From Ruminococcus sp. (GTDB lineage Bacteria; Bacillota; Clostridia; Oscillospirales; Ruminococcaceae): 7,873 nucleotides of DNA. Position 1 is the stretch's first letter. Each line of letters opens with the position of its first letter. Location: assembly GCA_003488415.1 (NCBI GenBank), contig DNLQ01000141.1:1-7873 (forward strand), read 5' to 3'. Positions 4,971 to 7,873 of the stretch are shown in pieces. The notes beneath the pieces are model-generated. The model saw only the letters and a program-made list of their open reading frames with translations. It ran no database searches and was not told where the DNA came from. The translations under genes and the position numbers were made by a program.

Positions 4971-7709
4971 ATGAAAAAGATCATTACAGCAATTCTTGCA
5001 GCGGCAGTCACAGCGGGTACATTCAGCACAGTACCCTTTGCATCAGCTTCCGGCAGCAGCACATACGAATTTGAAGACGGTATTATCACATCAGAGGGAG
5101 AAGACAGGACCTCTGTCATTGAGCTTGCCGGAGCAGACGGCGGAAAGGCTGTCGATCTTAAAGGCAGCGGCGACAGCGTGACCATTGAAGCCGAGTCAGA
5201 GAACGCCGGCACTCAGACGCTTTCCATCCGCTACAGTCAGCCCTACGATGAAGGCGGCAAGTATCAGAACATCATTGTCAACGGCAGCAGCGCGGGAGAG
5301 CTTTTCTTCGACTACACAGGAGACGGGAAATTCAAAACAGCGGAAGTCAGTGTCCCCATGAAAAAGGGCAGCAATACAATTACAGTAGAAGCTTCATGGG
5401 GCTGGACTATACTTGACAGCCTTGCTTTCGGAGCAGCACAGTCCCCGGCAGTATCTTCACCGGGCAGGGCAAATCCCGTGATAAGCCGAGGAGTACCGGC
5501 ATATTCGGGGAAGTCCGGCAGTGCCGCCTCAGCAAACGATGACAAGTATTATACCTCATGGACTTCCTCAGCGGAGGACTACCTCGCCTATGATCTGTCC
5601 GGAGTACCGGAGGAGCAGAGAAAGCAGGTGCTTGCGGTATGGTACAACAACGGCACCTATGATAATATAGGCGCATATGTCAGCAAGGCTGATGAACCCG
5701 TTGATTATGTCATAGAGGTAAACAAAGCTCCCGGAGGCAGCTATCCCTCTTCGGGCTGGCAGAAAGCCGCTGAGGTCAGCGGTAACAGCCTCAGCTCACG
5801 ACAGCATCTTATCGACATGGAGGGCTGCAGCTGGATAAGAATGAGGGTGACAAAAGCATCCGGCGGAAAGGTGAACCTTAATCTCGATATCCATGATGCT
5901 TCCGGCGGTGTAAATGACAGCTGGGTATTCTTCGGCGATTCCATTACAGCCGGCGGCATGGGCAGCGCCTACGGAACCGGCTTTGCGACCTACATAAACC
6001 AGACAGACAGCACCTTCTTTCCCGCACAGCAGAACGGCGGCATCGGCGGTATAACCAGCCGCGACGGCAAGGCAAACATAGACAGATGGCTCAGCGGCAG
6101 TCCGGTAAAGTACGTGAGCATTGCCTACGGAACCAATGACTGCTGGGGCAATCCCAACAACACCTCCGCTTATTATTCCAATACCAAATATATGATAGAC
6201 GCAGTACTCAAGGCAGGAAAGGTCCCTGTACTTCCAAAGATACCCTATTCCACCAATCCCGATGTGGAATCGAATGTGGGCTACTACAACGCAGTGATAG
6301 ACAAGCTCTACAGCGAATACGGCGACAGCCTTGTCCACGGCCCGGACTTCGATGAATACTTCCGCAATAACACCTGGGGCCTCGGTCCGGACGGCGTTCA
6401 CCCGAATTCCGAAGGATATGACGGTATGCGCAAGCTGTGGGCAAAGACCATGTACGATAACGTTTACAGCAAGCTTCCGGCAGAGGAAATAACCGTGGAA
6501 CCAACAACAGCTGCGCCTTCCTCACCGGCACAGTCCTCCGGCTCGGGCTTCCATGTATCCGGTCAGAAGATAATCGATGCCAACGGGAATGAGCTCATCA
6601 TGCGCGGCGTAAATGTACCTCATGCATGGTTCCAGAGCAATACGGAGCAGACACTCAAAGCAGTTGCTGCAAAGGGCTGCAATACCGTAAGAGTGGTATG
6701 CGAAGACGGCGGAAGCGGACGAAGCACATCAGCAGATGAACTCAGAAAGATAATCGGCTGGTGCAAGGATAATAAGCTGGTCTGCGTCCTGGAGGTACAT
6801 GACGCCACGGGCAAGGACAGCATATCCGATATCCTTGCTGCGGCAAAGTACTGGAGCGGAGTGAAGGATATCCTCAACGAGAATACGGAATACGTTATAG
6901 TCAATATAGCGAATGAATGGGTAGGCAAATGGGACAGCAACACATGGGCGCAGGGCTATCAGCAGGCTATAAAGATAATGCGTGATGCAGGCATCAGGAA
7001 TATGCTGATGGTGGACGCAGCAGGCTGGGGACAGTACGGCACTTCCATCAAGGAAAAGGGCGCGGAGGTATTCAGCTCCGACCCCGACAGGAACGTCGTA
7101 TTCTCCATACATTTCTACGGTACTGCGGGTAAAGATGCGCAGACCATAAAGAACAACATTGACGGTGCGCTGTCCGCCGGTGCTCCTGTGCTTGCGGGAG
7201 AATTCGGATATTATCACAGCGACGGCGATGTTGATGAGGCCTATCTGATGAGCTACTGCGACGAGAAGGGCCTCGGCTACCTTGCCTGGTCATGGAAGGG
7301 CAACGGCGGCGGAGTTGAATATCTCGACCTGGTAAACGACTGGGACGGCCGCAGCCTTACAGAATGGGGAGAGATATACTTCGGTTCCATGAAGGGCTCT
7401 GAGATCTCGTCCGTATTCACAGGAGAAAAGGCTGAGCCTGTAACGGAGGCTCCGGCACCGACAACTGAAACACCTCCTGCTGAAACATCGGCACAGAAAG
7501 CCTCAAAGCCCGGTGACGCTAACTGCGATGATACCATAAATATAGCAGATGCTGTTGCTATCCTCCAGTTCGTAGCCAACCAGGCAAAGTACCAGCTCGG
7601 TGATATGGGCGAGCTCAACGCAGACTGCGACGGTGTCAGGGGCATAACCGGAAATGACGCTATCACTGTACAGAAGTATGACGCAGGTGTTATCACATCA
7701 TTCAGCTGA
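4971..7709 (+). CDS. Cellulosomal esterase/beta-mannanase, CBM35-SGNH-GH5-dockerin
   Basis: This complete protein has 912 residues from the ATG at 4971. Residues 1-26 are a signal peptide (KK start, Ala-rich core, likely cleavage after ASA). Residues 32-154 are a CBM35. Residues about 165-315 look like a galactose-binding/discoidin-like beta domain (DDKYYTSW, YLAYDLSG). Residues about 320-505 are an SGNH/GDSL esterase with nucleophile Ser324 in GDSIT, Gly in NGGIGG (355-360), Asn389 in GTND, and Asp474 and His477 in DGVHPN. A Thr/Pro/Ser linker leads to a GH5 domain (526-805), resembling subfamily 8 endo-beta-mannanases, with acid/base Glu649 in IANEW and nucleophile Glu744 in LAGEFG. A second PT-rich linker precedes a C-terminal dockerin (848-907; GDANCDD and NADCDG repeats). 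It probably deacetylates and cuts mannan on the cellulosome. The esterase's exact CE family (CE2-, CE3- or CE17-like) and the GH5 subfamily could not be settled by eye. Confidence 0.93.
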   Translation: MKKIITAILAAAVTAGTFSTVPFASASGSSTYEFEDGIITSEGEDRTSVIELAGADGGKAVDLKGSGDSVTIEAESENAGTQTLSIRYSQPYDEGGKYQNIIVNGSSAGELFFDYTGDGKFKTAEVSVPMKKGSNTITVEASWGWTILDSLAFGAAQSPAVSSPGRANPVISRGVPAYSGKSGSAASANDDKYYTSWTSSAEDYLAYDLSGVPEEQRKQVLAVWYNNGTYDNIGAYVSKADEPVDYVIEVNKAPGGSYPSSGWQKAAEVSGNSLSSRQHLIDMEGCSWIRMRVTKASGGKVNLNLDIHDASGGVNDSWVFFGDSITAGGMGSAYGTGFATYINQTDSTFFPAQQNGGIGGITSRDGKANIDRWLSGSPVKYVSIAYGTNDCWGNPNNTSAYYSNTKYMIDAVLKAGKVPVLPKIPYSTNPDVESNVGYYNAVIDKLYSEYGDSLVHGPDFDEYFRNNTWGLGPDGVHPNSEGYDGMRKLWAKTMYDNVYSKLPAEEITVEPTTAAPSSPAQSSGSGFHVSGQKIIDANGNELIMRGVNVPHAWFQSNTEQTLKAVAAKGCNTVRVVCEDGGSGRSTSADELRKIIGWCKDNKLVCVLEVHDATGKDSISDILAAAKYWSGVKDILNENTEYVIVNIANEWVGKWDSNTWAQGYQQAIKIMRDAGIRNMLMVDAAGWGQYGTSIKEKGAEVFSSDPDRNVVFSIHFYGTAGKDAQTIKNNIDGALSAGAPVLAGEFGYYHSDGDVDEAYLMSYCDEKGLGYLAWSWKGNGGGVEYLDLVNDWDGRSLTEWGEIYFGSMKGSEISSVFTGEKAEPVTEAPAPTTETPPAETSAQKASKPGDANCDDTINIADAVAILQFVANQAKYQLGDMGELNADCDGVRGITGNDAITVQKYDAGVITSFS

Positions 7710-7749
7710 GAACACTCCGGTTCATCGTATTCTGATACATAAGATGAAA

Positions 7750-7787
7750 ACCTGCCGGATATAGGATGTTTCTTAACTTTGGCAGGT
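7750..7787. other. Weak inverted repeat downstream of the GH5 gene
   Basis: ACCTGCC (7750-7756) and GGCAGGT (7781-7787) form a 7-bp inverted repeat with a 24-nt loop. On the + strand no T tract follows. On the - strand the stem is followed by a short T run, so it could be a weak minus-strand terminator. The rest of 7710-7809 shows no gene. Confidence 0.25.
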
Positions 7788-7809
7788 ATGCTGAAAATAA
7801 TAATACAGT

Positions 7810-7850
7810 AAAAAGTCCTCACAGCCGAAACTGTGAGGACTCTGTTGTTT
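7810..7850 (+). terminator. Terminator after the GH5 gene, probably bidirectional
   Basis: A perfect 11-bp stem AGTCCTCACAG (7814-7824) / CTGTGAGGACT (7831-7841) closes a 6-nt loop, CCGAAA. On the + strand it is followed by the interrupted T-rich run CTGTTGTTTTATT. On the - strand it is followed at once by T5 (complement of A 7810-7814), so it terminates in that direction at least as well. This suggests a convergent minus-strand gene to the right of the window. Confidence 0.8.
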
Positions 7851-7873
7851 TATTCAGATAAACACATTAACGT

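Noticed and set aside
4877..5074. 65-residue plus-strand open frame before the GH5 gene
   Set aside because: It starts in the terminator T run, spans the promoter and overlaps the signal peptide in another frame; no ribosome binding site and no recognisable protein.
5796..6401. 201-residue minus-strand open frame
   Set aside because: It is antisense to the SGNH esterase domain with its intact catalytic motifs; the translation has no recognisable family.
7277..7822. 181-residue minus-strand open frame at the right end
   Set aside because: Its start lies inside the terminator stem and most of it is antisense to the GH5-dockerin region; no recognisable domain and no convincing ribosome binding site.

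Overview
The window looks like a carbohydrate-degradation locus from a cellulosome-producing Ruminococcus or close relative (Oscillospiraceae). The evidence is two large modular enzymes with dockerins of the type seen in R. flavefaciens and R. champanellensis, CBM35 modules, strong AGGAGG-type ribosome binding sites and moderately GC-rich coding DNA (roughly the low to mid 50s percent, estimated by eye). This points more to an R. champanellensis-like or uncultured Ruminococcus than to low-GC R. albus, but the species cannot be fixed from this window.

Layout: all three genes are on the + strand and each appears to have its own transcription signals. (1) Positions 2-2272: the 3' part of a secreted enzyme gene cut by the left window edge, with modules CBM35 (partial) - GH26 beta-mannanase - dockerin - PQ-rich linker - CE1 esterase. 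(2) A terminator at 2374-2401 and a near-consensus sigma-A promoter at 2407-2435 lead into a 741-residue cytoplasmic regulator (2456-4681). It has a LacI/periplasmic-binding-protein-like sensor, a cysteine-rich middle region, a degenerate GGDEF-like domain and a C-terminal AraC-type DNA-binding domain. (3) A 289-bp gap holds a possible multibranched RNA fold, a perfect 15-bp-stem terminator, a candidate AraC-type tandem operator and a promoter with a good -10 but weak -35. (4) Positions 4971-7709: a complete secreted enzyme with signal peptide - CBM35 - galactose-binding-like domain - SGNH esterase - GH5 mannanase-like domain - dockerin. (5) A hairpin terminator that could work in both directions lies near the right edge.

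How the parts fit together: both enzymes pair an endo-beta-mannanase with an esterase, carry related CBM35 modules and end up on a cellulosome through a dockerin, so together they look like a cell-surface system for decorated (acetylated or otherwise esterified) mannan. The two dockerins are of different sequence types, so the enzymes may dock on different scaffoldin cohesins. The regulator between them is a plausible oligosaccharide-responsive controller of the downstream gene, whose promoter has the weak -35 and upstream direct repeats expected of an AraC-activated promoter. The enzyme families rest on visible motifs. The exact substrates, the regulator's ligand and the regulatory link are inference.
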